Assembly: GCA_039414355.1 (NCBI GenBank)
Contig: JBCDJN010000001.1
Location: forward strand, 1-64,000
DNA from: JBCCQL01 sp039414355
GTDB lineage: Bacteria > Planctomycetota > Planctomycetia > Pirellulales > Lacipirellulaceae
Reading direction: 5' to 3'
Length of the DNA: 64,000 nt
In this document: piece by piece, positions 26,008 to 35,841 of the stretch
How the letters are laid out: the number at the start of each line of letters is the position of its first letter
How positions within the stretch are numbered: position 1 is the stretch's first letter
The notes under the pieces: model-generated
What the model saw: the letters and a program-made list of their open reading frames with translations, nothing else
Told to the model about the DNA's origin: nothing
Database searches by the model: none
Position numbers and translations under genes: made by a program

Positions 26008-26021
26008 GATTGTCTACTATC
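26008..26021. promoter_or_regulatory. candidate GntR operator in the regulator-agarase divergent region
   Basis: GATTGTCTACTATC has symmetrical GAT...ATC ends and matches 11 of 14 positions of GATTGTATACAATC. It lies between the second GntR gene (minus) and the GH50 operon (plus). Related sites are at 39818, 45424 and 57112. Apart from this dyad, the 248-bp gap shows no clear promoter pair. Confidence 0.6.
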
Positions 26022-26214
26022 GATCGTCGGCTGTCTCTCATAAATCATTATCACTGTAGCGAATCTTATCCAGTTTTCTACAAGCTTTCACTCTCCTCCC
26101 TGAGCCAACGCTCGCCTTCCCAACGCAGAGTCTGACAATCCGAATGATCATGACTGCTAGGGAAAGCCCGCGGACGGGTAAGAGCGTCGGCTGGAGCTGA
26201 TCGGGCCCCATCCC

Positions 26215-28518
26215 ATGAAAATTCGCTCTCTCTTCGGCGTCGCCCTGGCGGCGGCGTGGCTCTGCGTTTGCTCCGCGCCGGCGGCCGATTCGCTGTTGGT
26301 TCACTCCTTTGAAGAAGAAACCCTGCCCGCCGAACTGCGGGTTGAGGGTGCGACGGCAGAAGTCGTCCAAGGGACGGGGGTGACGGCCGGCGATCGAGCC
26401 CTGCGCGTCGTGTTCCCTGCCGACACCAGCGACGCGGGCGTCCAGATCACACCGACTACGCCTTGGGACTGCCGACCTCTAGGCGAGTGCCACCTGGCGT
26501 TCGACGCCACGAACGTCGGCGACAGCTCCCTTCATCTCCGCTGCAACGTGACGAGCCGGCGCGGGGTGGTCGTTCGACGCACAGCATGCCTTCCCGAGGG
26601 CGAGACAAGAACGTTTTACTTTCCACTCAGCGGGCCGGAAGCCGCCAAAGACCATGGCATGCGCGACGACCCAGCGGCCTTCGCGGGAGTCGGCCATAAG
26701 CTGCTCCTAAGTAGCGCTAAGTGGGGCGGCAACATCGCGCAGATCAAGTCGGTCAGTCTCTACGTGCTGGACACCGCTTCTGAGGACGCCGTTGTCTTCG
26801 ACAATCTCCGCCTGGCGCCCAATCCGACGACGCCTAGCGGCTACCTTGATGGCATCGTCGATCGGTTTGGCCAGAGCAGCCGGGCGGAGTTCGATGAGAA
26901 GGTGCGGTCCGAGGACGAGCTTCGCGTTGTTGCCGAGGAAGAACTCGCCCAACTCGCCGCTGGCGGCCCGCTGGCAGACCGCGGCCGGTTTGGCGGTTGG
27001 CGTGGCGGACCGAGGTTGGATGCGACCGGCTACTTCCGCGCCGAGAAGATTGGCGAGAAGTGGGCTCTGGTCGACCCCGAAGGCTACCTCTACTTCGCCA
27101 CGGGGATCGACAACCTTCGCATGGCGAACACGTCGACCTTCACCGGCATCGACTTCAAGGACCCTTCGGTGCGGTATCGCGATCCGGAAGACGTCACGCC
27201 TGAGGACTCAATTGGCATCGTCCCGTCGTCGGCCGAGGCTCGCGCCACGGCCTACGTGGCTTACCCCGAGCGTCGCCGGATGTTCGAGTGGTTGCCCGAC
27301 TACAACCACCCGCTCGCCAAGCACTACGGGTACCGCCGCTCGGCCCACCTTGGTCCGTTCCCGCACGGCGAAGTCTTCAGCTTCTACTTGGCCAACCTTG
27401 AGCGTCGGTACGGCGTTCCGGCTTCAGGCGATCGGCTGGAAGTGTGGCGGCGGGTGACCATTGATCGGATGCTGGACTGGGGGTTCACGTCGCTTGGCAA
27501 CTGGACGGACGCCTCGTTCTATCAAAACGATCGGGTGCCGTACTTCGCCAACGGCTGGATCATCGGCGACTTCAAGACGGTCAGCTCTGGCGCCGACTAC
27601 TGGGGACCGATGCCCGACCCGTTTGACCCGGAGTTCAAGCGTCGCGCCGAGGCGACCGTCGCCGTCATCGCCGAGGAGGTGAAGGGCAACCCTTGGTGCG
27701 TGGGCGTGTTCATCGACAATGAAAAGGCGTGGGGCAACGAGAAGTCGACGCGCAGCCGCTTCGGAATCGTCATCCACACACTCACCCGCGACGCGTCCGA
27801 TTCGCCGACGAAAGCGGCATGGGTCGCGCTGCTGCGCGAGAAATACAAGACAATCGCCGGCCTCAACGATGCCTGGCAGACCAACGTGGCGTCTTGGGAA
27901 GACTTCGCCAGGGGGTTCGCCAAGCTCGAGGCCTACGACAACCGGGCGATGCTCGCCGACTTCTCAGAGCTGCTTGAGCTGTACGCCGAGGCGTACTTCA
28001 AGACCGTGCACGACGCGCTTGCCGAGGTCATGCCGAACCACCTCTACCTGGGCTGCCGGATGACGCCGTGGGGCATGACGCGTGAGACCCGCCGCGCGGC
28101 CGCCCGCTACGCCGACGTGATGAGCTATAACTTTTACCGCGAGGCGCTCGGGACCCATAACTGGACCTTCCTGGATGAGATCGACAAGCCGAGCATCATC
28201 GGCGAGTTCCATATGGGCACCACCGACGGCGGCATGCCCCACGCCGGGCTGATCCACGCTCAAGACCAGGCTGACCGCGGCCGCATGTTCCACACCTACA
28301 TGAACTCGGTTATCGACAACCCGTACTTCGTTGGGGCTCATTGGTTCCAGTACATCGACTCGCCGATGACCGGCCGCGCGCACGACGGAGAGAACTACAA
28401 CGTCGGCTTCGTGACTGTCGCCGACGTCCCGTACAAGCAACTCGTCGACAGCGCCCGCGAGCTGAACCGGTCGCTCTACCCGCGTCGGTTCGGCGATCTC
28501 GCCAAGCCTGCGGAATAA
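26215..28518 (+). CDS. GH50 beta-agarase, secreted
   Basis: A 767-residue protein with a signal peptide (RSLFGVALAAAWLCVCSAPA). An N-terminal CBM-like beta domain covers about 28-200. The (alpha/beta)8 domain runs to the end and carries the GH50 hallmarks: VFIDNEKAWGNEK with the acid/base Glu503, IIGEFHMGTTDGG with the nucleophile Glu664, and FVGAHWFQYIDSP and DGENYNVGFV. GH50 enzymes cleave beta-1,4 links of agarose, many releasing neoagarobiose from chain ends. It heads an operon with a sugar porter and GH117, which would import and split that disaccharide. Confidence 0.92.
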   Translation: MKIRSLFGVALAAAWLCVCSAPAADSLLVHSFEEETLPAELRVEGATAEVVQGTGVTAGDRALRVVFPADTSDAGVQITPTTPWDCRPLGECHLAFDATNVGDSSLHLRCNVTSRRGVVVRRTACLPEGETRTFYFPLSGPEAAKDHGMRDDPAAFAGVGHKLLLSSAKWGGNIAQIKSVSLYVLDTASEDAVVFDNLRLAPNPTTPSGYLDGIVDRFGQSSRAEFDEKVRSEDELRVVAEEELAQLAAGGPLADRGRFGGWRGGPRLDATGYFRAEKIGEKWALVDPEGYLYFATGIDNLRMANTSTFTGIDFKDPSVRYRDPEDVTPEDSIGIVPSSAEARATAYVAYPERRRMFEWLPDYNHPLAKHYGYRRSAHLGPFPHGEVFSFYLANLERRYGVPASGDRLEVWRRVTIDRMLDWGFTSLGNWTDASFYQNDRVPYFANGWIIGDFKTVSSGADYWGPMPDPFDPEFKRRAEATVAVIAEEVKGNPWCVGVFIDNEKAWGNEKSTRSRFGIVIHTLTRDASDSPTKAAWVALLREKYKTIAGLNDAWQTNVASWEDFARGFAKLEAYDNRAMLADFSELLELYAEAYFKTVHDALAEVMPNHLYLGCRMTPWGMTRETRRAAARYADVMSYNFYREALGTHNWTFLDEIDKPSIIGEFHMGTTDGGMPHAGLIHAQDQADRGRMFHTYMNSVIDNPYFVGAHWFQYIDSPMTGRAHDGENYNVGFVTVADVPYKQLVDSARELNRSLYPRRFGDLAKPAE

Positions 28519-28529
28519 TACTGGGGCGA

Positions 28530-30131
28530 ATGGGGCTCATGTTCGGTGTGCACGGTCGAGTCATCGCCTACTCCGCCATCGCCGCTTTCGGCGGGCTGAT
28601 CTTCGGTCTCGACGCGGTTCTCATCTCCGGCGGCGAGGAGCAGATCCGCAATGAGTTTGAGCTGAACGAGTTCGCGCGCGGCGCCGTCGTGAGCGCCCCG
28701 GGCCTCGGTGTGTTGCCCGCGTTGCTCCTCACGGGTTGGATCTGCAACTCGCTGGGTCGAAAGAAGACGCTGATTGGCGTCGCCGCTTTGTACGTGGTGT
28801 CCGCCGTCTGGTCGGCCCTGGCGCCAACCGCGTTTCAGCTCGGCGCCGCGAGGTTCTTGGGCGGGCTCGCGTTCACGTCACTTTCCCTCTCGCCCATGTA
28901 CATCGGCGAGATCGCGCCAGCGCATCTACGGGGCAAGCTGGTCGCGATCAACCAGATCAACACAGTGATCGGCCTATCAGGGGCATACTTTGTCAACTTG
29001 GCCATCATCTACCTCAGCCAGGCGGGCGGCGCGGGAAGTGAGCCGCTGGGGCTGCCGCCCGGCACCTGGCGTTACATGCTCGGATCGGAGATCCCTCCGG
29101 CCGTGCTTTGGCTCGGCCTGCTGTTCTTGATTCCCGAAAGCCCCAGGTGGCTCGTTTCGCGAGGCCGCAACGCGGAGGCGGAGCTGGCGCTCCGCAAGCT
29201 CTACCCGGGAGAAGAAGTCGCTGACAAGCTTGCCGAGATCGACCACGCCCTTGCCAACGAGCCGAAGGGCCTGCCGGCGTTTCCGCAGTTTCTGCGCCTG
29301 CTCGGGCCGGGGTTTCGCCTGGCGGTGATCGTTGGCGCGACCATCGCCATCGCCCAGCAGGCGACCGGGATCAACGCGATCCTGTTCTACGCCCCAACCG
29401 TGTTCAAGCAGTTGGGCATGGGCGAGAACGCCGCCTTCGTTCAGGCCGCAGTGCTAGGGGTCGTCAGCCTCGTGTTCGCGATGCTCGCGCTGGCGGTGGT
29501 CGACCGAGTTGGACGACGGCCGGTGGCGCTGATTGGGTTCGTTTGGATCATCGCCAGCCTCGCCGTGTGCGCTTACGGCTTCAGCCGGGCAACGTACCAA
29601 CTCAGCGAGGAACGCCTTGAGGGATTGCCTGAAGAACTCAGCAGCGAAACGCTTCTACCAATCCTTGGCGAGACCTACACAAGCGACACAGATTTCAAAC
29701 AAGCGATCGCCGCCACGCTCGGTGAGACCGAAGGGCGGCCGTACGAGACCGCCTTGCTTGAGCAAGCGGTAACGCTGCCCGCGGAACTCATCGTCGCTGG
29801 CATCCTCAGCTTCATGGCGGCTTTCCAGTTCTCGGTCGGCCCCGTGATGTGGATTCTGCTCTCGGAGATATTCCCCACGTCGGTCCGCGGCGTGGCGATC
29901 CCGTTCTTCCACTTTTTGACGGGGGCCACCAGCTACTTCGTCCAGTTCCTGTTCCCGGCGGCGTTGGCGACGCTCGGCGCCGCCGCGGTGTTCGCTTCGT
30001 TTACTGTGATCCCGTTGGTCGGCTTGGTGGTTCTGTATCTCTACCTTCCCGAGACCAAGAACCTTTCGATCGAGCAGATCCAATCCACCTTCCAACAGCA
30101 TGGCCTTGCCGGGGAGGGCGGAAGCCCATGA
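28530..30131 (+). CDS. MFS sugar porter, candidate neoagarobiose or galactose importer
   Basis: A 533-residue inner-membrane protein with about twelve spans. Sugar-porter signatures are visible: GRKKTLIGVAALY after span 2, PMYIGEIAPAHLRGKL, PESPRWLVSRGR, QQATGINAILFYAP, DRVGRRPVALIG and the C-terminal PETKNLS. An unusual hydrophilic loop of about 70 residues (SRATYQLSEERLEG onward) sits in the second half. It begins 11 bp after the agarase stop and its stop overlaps the GH117 start as ATGA, so the two are translationally coupled. Import of neoagarobiose for GH117 is inferred. ATG at 28539 is an alternative start. Confidence 0.93.
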   Translation: MGLMFGVHGRVIAYSAIAAFGGLIFGLDAVLISGGEEQIRNEFELNEFARGAVVSAPGLGVLPALLLTGWICNSLGRKKTLIGVAALYVVSAVWSALAPTAFQLGAARFLGGLAFTSLSLSPMYIGEIAPAHLRGKLVAINQINTVIGLSGAYFVNLAIIYLSQAGGAGSEPLGLPPGTWRYMLGSEIPPAVLWLGLLFLIPESPRWLVSRGRNAEAELALRKLYPGEEVADKLAEIDHALANEPKGLPAFPQFLRLLGPGFRLAVIVGATIAIAQQATGINAILFYAPTVFKQLGMGENAAFVQAAVLGVVSLVFAMLALAVVDRVGRRPVALIGFVWIIASLAVCAYGFSRATYQLSEERLEGLPEELSSETLLPILGETYTSDTDFKQAIAATLGETEGRPYETALLEQAVTLPAELIVAGILSFMAAFQFSVGPVMWILLSEIFPTSVRGVAIPFFHFLTGATSYFVQFLFPAALATLGAAAVFASFTVIPLVGLVVLYLYLPETKNLSIEQIQSTFQQHGLAGEGGSP

Positions 30132-31195
30132 ACGCAAAGCAGAGCGCGGCGACCCTTCGCGCCAAGAACTACCCTCACGGCCCCGAGTGGTACTGTGAGA
30201 TCACAACCAAGCCGATCACCGGTGACCTTGCCGTTCACGAAGACGGGATCGTCCGCCGCGACCCGAGCGCCGTGATCTTGGTCGACGGCGTCTACCACGT
30301 TTGGTACAGCCGCTCGACCGGTAGGAGCCAGGGGTTTGGCTCGGGCGACCCGGACGCCAAGACCTTTCCGTGGGACCATTGCGACGTTTGGCACGCCACC
30401 AGCAAAGACGGCTGGCATTGGGAGGAGCAGGCAGTCGCCGTTTCTCGGGGCGAGCCGGGCGCCTACGACGACCGCAGCGTGTTCACCCCTGAGGTTCTGG
30501 CTGACAACGGGCGTTACTACTTGGTGTATCAGGTGGTGAAGTCGCCTTACGTGCGCCGCTCGTTTGAAAACGTCGCGATCGCCGTGGCGGATTCGCCCGA
30601 GGGGCCATGGAGAAAGTCGCCGGCGCCGATCCTTGAGGCCGCCCAAGACGGCCAGTGGGATGGCGACGCCGACAACCGTTTCCTCGTCCAATCCAAAGGG
30701 AGTTTCGATAGCCACAAGACGCACGACCCAACGCTCATGGCTTACCGGGGCAAGTACTACCTCTACTACAAGGGCGAACCCATGGGCGAGCAAATGTTCA
30801 TGGGGGGGCGTGAAACCAAGTGGGGCGTGGCCATTGCTGATAAACCGGAAGGCCCGTATGTGCGGAGTGAGTACAACCCGATTACGAACTCCGGCCACGA
30901 GGTCTGCGTGTGGCACTACAAGGGCGGCATCGGTGCGATGCTCACCACCGATGGGCCCGAGCGCAACACACTGCAGTGGGCGCCCGACGGCGTGAACTTC
31001 GAGATCATGGCCTACATCAAGGGCGCGCCCGAGGCGAACGGCCTGTTCCGGACGCCGGACCACGACGCGGCCCCGCTTGAAGGGCTTCGCTGGGGCCTCT
31101 GCCACGAGGTTGGCGAGCACTCCGGTTATCTGCGCCGATTTGAAGTTGATGAAACGCTCAAGGGCTACTTCCTGAGGCGCGAGACCTATGAGTGA
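30128..31195 (+). CDS. GH117 alpha-neoagarobiose hydrolase (3,6-anhydro-L-galactosidase)
   Basis: A 355-residue five-bladed propeller enzyme with no signal peptide, so cytoplasmic. The GH117 active-site segments are present: RRDPSAVI with Asp45, YHVWYSRSTG, SHKTHDPTLMAY with Asp200, YLYYKGEPMGEQM, and the His257-Glu258 pair (SGHEVCVWH). GH117 removes terminal 3,6-anhydro-L-galactose from neoagarobiose, giving AHG and D-galactose. AHG then feeds the operon at 16.8-25.2 kb. The gene overlaps the porter by 4 bp and the following PSCyt1 gene by 8 bp. Confidence 0.92.
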   Translation: MNAKQSAATLRAKNYPHGPEWYCEITTKPITGDLAVHEDGIVRRDPSAVILVDGVYHVWYSRSTGRSQGFGSGDPDAKTFPWDHCDVWHATSKDGWHWEEQAVAVSRGEPGAYDDRSVFTPEVLADNGRYYLVYQVVKSPYVRRSFENVAIAVADSPEGPWRKSPAPILEAAQDGQWDGDADNRFLVQSKGSFDSHKTHDPTLMAYRGKYYLYYKGEPMGEQMFMGGRETKWGVAIADKPEGPYVRSEYNPITNSGHEVCVWHYKGGIGAMLTTDGPERNTLQWAPDGVNFEIMAYIKGAPEANGLFRTPDHDAAPLEGLRWGLCHEVGEHSGYLRRFEVDETLKGYFLRRETYE

Positions 31196-34100
31196 TCAAA
31201 GCCATCAGCCCACGCGATCAGACTTAGGGCGGCTGCCGGCAATGCTCGGCGGCCTGATGGTAGCCATCGGTGTCGCGGCCACCGGTTCGGCGAACGCGCC
31301 GATCGACTTCGTCCGCGACATTAGGCCAATCCTGTCAGACAAATGCTTCGCCTGCCACGGCCCCGCCGAAGACAGCCGCGCCGCCGGCCTGCGTCTCGAC
31401 GTTCGCGAGGAGGCAATCGGCTTCACGGCGATCGTGCCGGGCAGCCCCGAAGCGAGCTCGATGCTGAAGCGCGTCCTGTCCGACGACGACGACTTGCGGA
31501 TGCCCCCGCCAGAGTCCCACAAGACGCTCGACGCCGAAGAGATCAATCTGCTCCGCAACTGGATCGAAGAAGGCGCCGCTTACGAGCCGCACTGGTCGCT
31601 CAAGCCGCCGCAGCGACAGGAGGCTCTCGCTAGCGACGGAGACACTTGGGCGCGGAACGAGGTTGATCGGTTCGTTCTGCGTCGACTACAGGCCGGTGGG
31701 ATAGCGTCAAACCGCGAGGCGGATCGGCGAACCTGGCTGCGACGCGTAACGTTCGATCTGACAGGCCTGCCGCCGACGCAGGCGGAGCTGCGGTCTTTTG
31801 TCGGTGACCGTCGTCCCGACGCTTACGAGCGCGTCGTCGACCGCCTGCTAGACACCGACGCGCACGCCGAGCGAATGGCGAGCGAGTGGCTCGACGTCGC
31901 CCGCTACTCGGACTCGTACGGCTACCAACGGGACGATGCGCGATTCGTCTGGCCCTACCGGGATTGGGTCATCGACTCGTTTCGCCGCAATCGGCCGTAC
32001 GACGTGTTCGTGACCTGGCAGATCGCCGGAGACCTGCTGCCGGACGCGACGCGGGAGCAGCGGCTGGCGACCACCTTCTGCCGACTGCACTCCCACAAGA
32101 AGGAAGGGGGCGTCGCAGTCGAGGAGTTCCGGGTAGAGAACGTCGCCGACCGCACGCACACGTTCGCCTCGGCTTTTTTGGGGCTGACCATGGAGTGCGC
32201 CCGCTGCCACGACCACAAGTACGACCCCATCACGATCCGTGAGTACTACCAACTCTCGTCGTTCTTCGCCAACGTCGATGAGCGTGGACTGATCTCGTAC
32301 TTCACCGACGCCACCCCAACGCCGGCGATGACCCTTCCATCGCCGGGGCAGGAGGCGGAGCTGCAAGCCGCCGAAGCGGCCGTGTCGCGTGCTGAGCGAG
32401 CCGTTAACGAACGCCTCATAAGTGCTCGCACGCGTTTCGACGAGTGGGTTGCCACTAGCAAGGCGACGGTTGCGACTCCAACACCTGTCGCCGACATCGA
32501 TTTTGACAAGCAGGAGCCAAACCCGCCAGAGGAGTTGTTGCACAATGAGAACACCGGCTTCGTAGCTGCGAAGAAGAGCCCGCGGGATCGGTCGAATCTG
32601 CTCGCCTTCGCCAACGGCGTTGAGCCGAGCAAGCCGGCGATCACCAGCACCGCGAATCGCATCACGCCAGGCGTGCGTGGCGACGGGCTGCGGCTGACGG
32701 GCGATGACGCGGTTGTTGTGCCCGGGGTTGGGAAGATTGAGCGCCATCAGCCGATCACGGTGATGACCTGGATCAAACCCGCAACGCTCGCCGAGCGCGC
32801 CGTCGTCTTCCGGCGTTCCGGTGGCTGGGATGACGCGGGGAGTATCGGCTACGCATTGATCCAGCGCGGGGGCAAGCTCCGCGCGACCATGGCTCACTTC
32901 TGGCCCGGCAACGCGATCAGCGTTGAGAGTGACCAACTGCTCGCCCCCGACGAGTGGCGGCACGTGGCAATGACGTATGACGGTTCAAGCCGGGCACGCG
33001 GGCTTCGCATCTACGTGGATGGCGAGCGTGCCGATCGGCGGGTCGTGCAAGACCACCTCACGCGCACAATCACCGGCTGGCGTGGCGGGTACCAGGACCT
33101 GGCCATCGGTTCGCGTTACCGCGACAAGGGTTTCAAGGACGGCTCAGTGGATGAGTTCCGTGTGTTCGATCGCGCGTTGACGGCGATCGAAGTCCGGCAG
33201 GAGTTCCTAGGGCCCACCGCCCAGCCGGACATCGATGCGTTGTTCGAGTACTTCGTCGCCGTTGTCGACGAGCCGAGCCGTGATGCACAAGCCGATCTTC
33301 AGCAGGCGCGACGGCGCCGCGGCGCCATTATCGATGCCGTGCCGGCGATCACCGTGATGCGTGAGCAATCGACGCCTCGGCCCGCCTTCGTCTTGGAGCG
33401 AGGCGTGTACGACGCGCGGGGCGAGCAAGTCACCGCCGACACGCCGGCGGCGTTGCCGTCGTTCCCGGCGGACGCTCCGCGGAACCGCCTTGGCCTCGCA
33501 CGATGGCTATTCGAGCCCAACCACCCGCTCACCGCCCGGGTGGCTGTGAACCGCTACTGGCAGATGCTGTTCGGCCATGGGCTGGTCCGGACGCCGGAAG
33601 ACTTCGGCAGCCAGGGTGAGCCGCCGACCCACCCGGAACTGCTCGATTGGCTGGCGAGTGATTTCGCGGGGAGCGGCTGGGATGTGCGTCGCCTGCTCAG
33701 GATGCTCGTGCTGTCATCGACCTACCGACAGGACTCGGTTGTCGATGCCGAAACGCGGCGGCGTGATCCGGAGAATCGATTGCTTAGCCGCGGCCCCAGC
33801 AAGGCACTGCCGGCTGAGATGGTCCGCGATCACGCCCTGGCCGCCAGTGGTCTGCTGGTCCACCGTGTTGGCGGGCCGCCGGTTAAGCCGTACGACCTGC
33901 CGCTCGCCTACACACCCGTGGCCGCCGACAAGGGGGACGGGCTTTACCGCCGCAGCCTTTACACCTTCTGGAAGCGAACGTCGCCGTCGCCGGTGATGAT
34001 GACGATGAACGCCAACCCGCGCGAGGTTTGCCTGCTTCGTCGCGAGGCGGTTTCGTCGCCGCTCCAGGCGTTAGTGCTGCTCAACGGCACGCAGTTCGTC

Positions 34101-34403
34101 GAGGCGTCGCGCATGCTTGCGGATGGGATGCTCACCAAGCACAACCGGTTCGCCCGGCCGGCGATCGCGGAAGCGTTCTTGCAACTCACCAGCCGGCCGC
34201 CGACCCCACAAGAGATCGGTCTCCTGATGGCCGCTCATGACGAGCAGCTCGACGAGTATCGATCGCGGCCCGAACTGGCGGACAAGCTGCTCGCCGTCGG
34301 GGCAGCGCGACCGCGGTCGTCGGCGCCGACGGCCGAGTTGGCGGCCGCGGCGGTTGTGATCAACGCCATCATGAACCTCGACGAGGTGACCAGATGCCGC
34401 TAG
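31188..34403 (+). CDS. PSCyt1-DUF1549-LamG-DUF1553 protein (planctomycete cytochrome c type)
   Basis: A 1071-residue protein with an N-terminal hydrophobic export-type segment (about 18-37). PSCyt1 follows with a CxxCH heme motif at Cys53-Cys56-His57 (DKCFACHGPAEDSRAAG). DUF1549 covers about 155-365 and carries a second CxxCH at Cys337-Cys340-His341 (CARCHDHKYDPI). A LamG/concanavalin-like domain lies at about 490-680 (GDGLRLTGDDAVVVPG, VDEFRVFDRAL). DUF1553 fills about 755-1010 (HPLTARVAVNRYWQMLFG). No function is established for the family. Its overlap with GH117 upstream and DUF1501 downstream ties it to agar use; a carbohydrate-binding redox or transport role is speculation. Confidence 0.93.
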   Translation: MSDQSHQPTRSDLGRLPAMLGGLMVAIGVAATGSANAPIDFVRDIRPILSDKCFACHGPAEDSRAAGLRLDVREEAIGFTAIVPGSPEASSMLKRVLSDDDDLRMPPPESHKTLDAEEINLLRNWIEEGAAYEPHWSLKPPQRQEALASDGDTWARNEVDRFVLRRLQAGGIASNREADRRTWLRRVTFDLTGLPPTQAELRSFVGDRRPDAYERVVDRLLDTDAHAERMASEWLDVARYSDSYGYQRDDARFVWPYRDWVIDSFRRNRPYDVFVTWQIAGDLLPDATREQRLATTFCRLHSHKKEGGVAVEEFRVENVADRTHTFASAFLGLTMECARCHDHKYDPITIREYYQLSSFFANVDERGLISYFTDATPTPAMTLPSPGQEAELQAAEAAVSRAERAVNERLISARTRFDEWVATSKATVATPTPVADIDFDKQEPNPPEELLHNENTGFVAAKKSPRDRSNLLAFANGVEPSKPAITSTANRITPGVRGDGLRLTGDDAVVVPGVGKIERHQPITVMTWIKPATLAERAVVFRRSGGWDDAGSIGYALIQRGGKLRATMAHFWPGNAISVESDQLLAPDEWRHVAMTYDGSSRARGLRIYVDGERADRRVVQDHLTRTITGWRGGYQDLAIGSRYRDKGFKDGSVDEFRVFDRALTAIEVRQEFLGPTAQPDIDALFEYFVAVVDEPSRDAQADLQQARRRRGAIIDAVPAITVMREQSTPRPAFVLERGVYDARGEQVTADTPAALPSFPADAPRNRLGLARWLFEPNHPLTARVAVNRYWQMLFGHGLVRTPEDFGSQGEPPTHPELLDWLASDFAGSGWDVRRLLRMLVLSSTYRQDSVVDAETRRRDPENRLLSRGPSKALPAEMVRDHALAASGLLVHRVGGPPVKPYDLPLAYTPVAADKGDGLYRRSLYTFWKRTSPSPVMMTMNANPREVCLLRREAVSSPLQALVLLNGTQFVEASRMLADGMLTKHNRFARPAIAEAFLQLTSRPPTPQEIGLLMAAHDEQLDEYRSRPELADKLLAVGAARPRSSAPTAELAAAAVVINAIMNLDEVTRCR

Positions 34404-35824
34404 ACCACTCTCCGGGCCAACCTTCGCTCCCCAGCCTAAGCCGGCGCGACTTGCTCAACCGCTTCGGGCACGGGTTCGGCGCCATGGCGCTTGCGCAGTT
34501 GCTCGGCGGCCGCGGCGCCGCGGCGGCGGCGAATCCGATCGCCCCGTCCGCCAAGCGAGTCATCTTCCTGTTCCAGGCGGGGGCGCCCTCGCAGATGGAC
34601 CTCTGGGACTACAAGCCTCGCCTCAATCGAGACCACGGGACGGAGTTGCCCGCGTCGGTCCGCGGCAATCAGCGATTGACCGGCATGAGCGGCAATCAGT
34701 CGAGCCTGCCGCTTGTGGGCTCGCCCTTCAAGTTCGCCCGGCATGGCGAAAGCGGCACGTGGGTAAGCGATCTGTTGCCGCACACGGCGAGCGTTGTTGA
34801 CGAGCTTTGCGTCGTGAAGTCGGTCTACACCGAGGCGATCAACCACGGACCGGGTGTCACCATGATGCAGACGGGCTCGCAGTTCCCGGGCCGGCCGAGC
34901 ATGGGCGCCTGGCTTTGGTACGGCCTCGGCGAAGCCAATCAGAACCTGCCCGCGTTCGTTGTGCTGGTGTCCAGCGACCGCTCCGGGCAACCGCTGGTTT
35001 CGCGGTACTGGGGCAGCGGCTTCCTGCCCGGCAAGTACGACGGCGTGCTGCTGCGGCCGGACGAGGACGCCGTGCTCTACCTCAACAGCCCGCCGGGCAT
35101 CCGACGTGAGGCTCGCAGGAGGGCCATCGATCGCATCGGGCAACTCAATCGGGTTCGGCTCGACCAGACGCACGACCCGGAACTCGAGACACGGATAGCC
35201 CAGTACGAGATGGCATTCCGCATGCAGGCGTCGGTGCCGGAGGTGACCGATGTCTCGGGCGAATCCGAGGCGACGCTCGCCATGTACGGCGACGACGTCA
35301 AGACGCCCGGCACCTACGCCGCCAACTGCCTTCGGGCCCGCCGCCTTGCGGAGCGCGGCGTGCGGTTCGTCCAGGTCTATCAACCGGGTTGGGACCACCA
35401 CAGCGGCCTGCCGGGCGGCATCCGCAACAAGTGCCGGCAGACCGACCAACCCACGGCCGCCCTAATCCGCGACCTCAAGCAACGCGGCCTACTCGACGAC
35501 ACCCTGGTCATCTGGGGCGGGGAGTTCGGTCGCACGAGCTACTGCCAGGGCAAGCTGCAGGGCGAGAGCTTTGGCCGCGACCACCATCCGCGTTGCTTCA
35601 CGATGTGGATGGCCGGCGGTGGCGTCCGGCCCGGGATGGTTCTCGGCGAGACCGACGACTACAGCTACAACGTCGCCGCCAACCCGGTGCACATCCACGA
35701 CCTGCACGCCACCATCTTGCACCTGCTGGGCATCGACCACGAGCGGCTTAACTACCGCTACCAGGGGCGCGAGTTCCGCCTGACGGACGTGCACGGCCAC
35801 GTGGTAAAGCCGCTGCTTGCGTAG
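34394..35824 (+). CDS. DUF1501 protein, partner of the PSCyt1/DUF1553 protein
   Basis: A 476-residue protein with a Tat-like N-terminus (LSRRDLLNRFGHGFGAMALAQLL). The body has an alkaline-phosphatase/sulfatase-like fold signature: RVIFLFQAGAPSQMDLWDYKP, SLPLVGSPFKFARHGESG, LLPHTASVVDELCVVKS, IWGGEFGRTSYCQG, and FGRDHHPRCFTMWMAGGGV. It should be exported. The function is unknown; DUF1501 genes often follow DUF1553 genes in planctomycetes. Its start overlaps the preceding gene by 10 bp. It is the last gene of the GH50 operon and converges on the GH16 gene 17 bp away. Confidence 0.93.
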   Translation: MPLDHSPGQPSLPSLSRRDLLNRFGHGFGAMALAQLLGGRGAAAAANPIAPSAKRVIFLFQAGAPSQMDLWDYKPRLNRDHGTELPASVRGNQRLTGMSGNQSSLPLVGSPFKFARHGESGTWVSDLLPHTASVVDELCVVKSVYTEAINHGPGVTMMQTGSQFPGRPSMGAWLWYGLGEANQNLPAFVVLVSSDRSGQPLVSRYWGSGFLPGKYDGVLLRPDEDAVLYLNSPPGIRREARRRAIDRIGQLNRVRLDQTHDPELETRIAQYEMAFRMQASVPEVTDVSGESEATLAMYGDDVKTPGTYAANCLRARRLAERGVRFVQVYQPGWDHHSGLPGGIRNKCRQTDQPTAALIRDLKQRGLLDDTLVIWGGEFGRTSYCQGKLQGESFGRDHHPRCFTMWMAGGGVRPGMVLGETDDYSYNVAANPVHIHDLHATILHLLGIDHERLNYRYQGREFRLTDVHGHVVKPLLA

Positions 35825-35841
35825 CCGGTGAGGGGCCGTTG

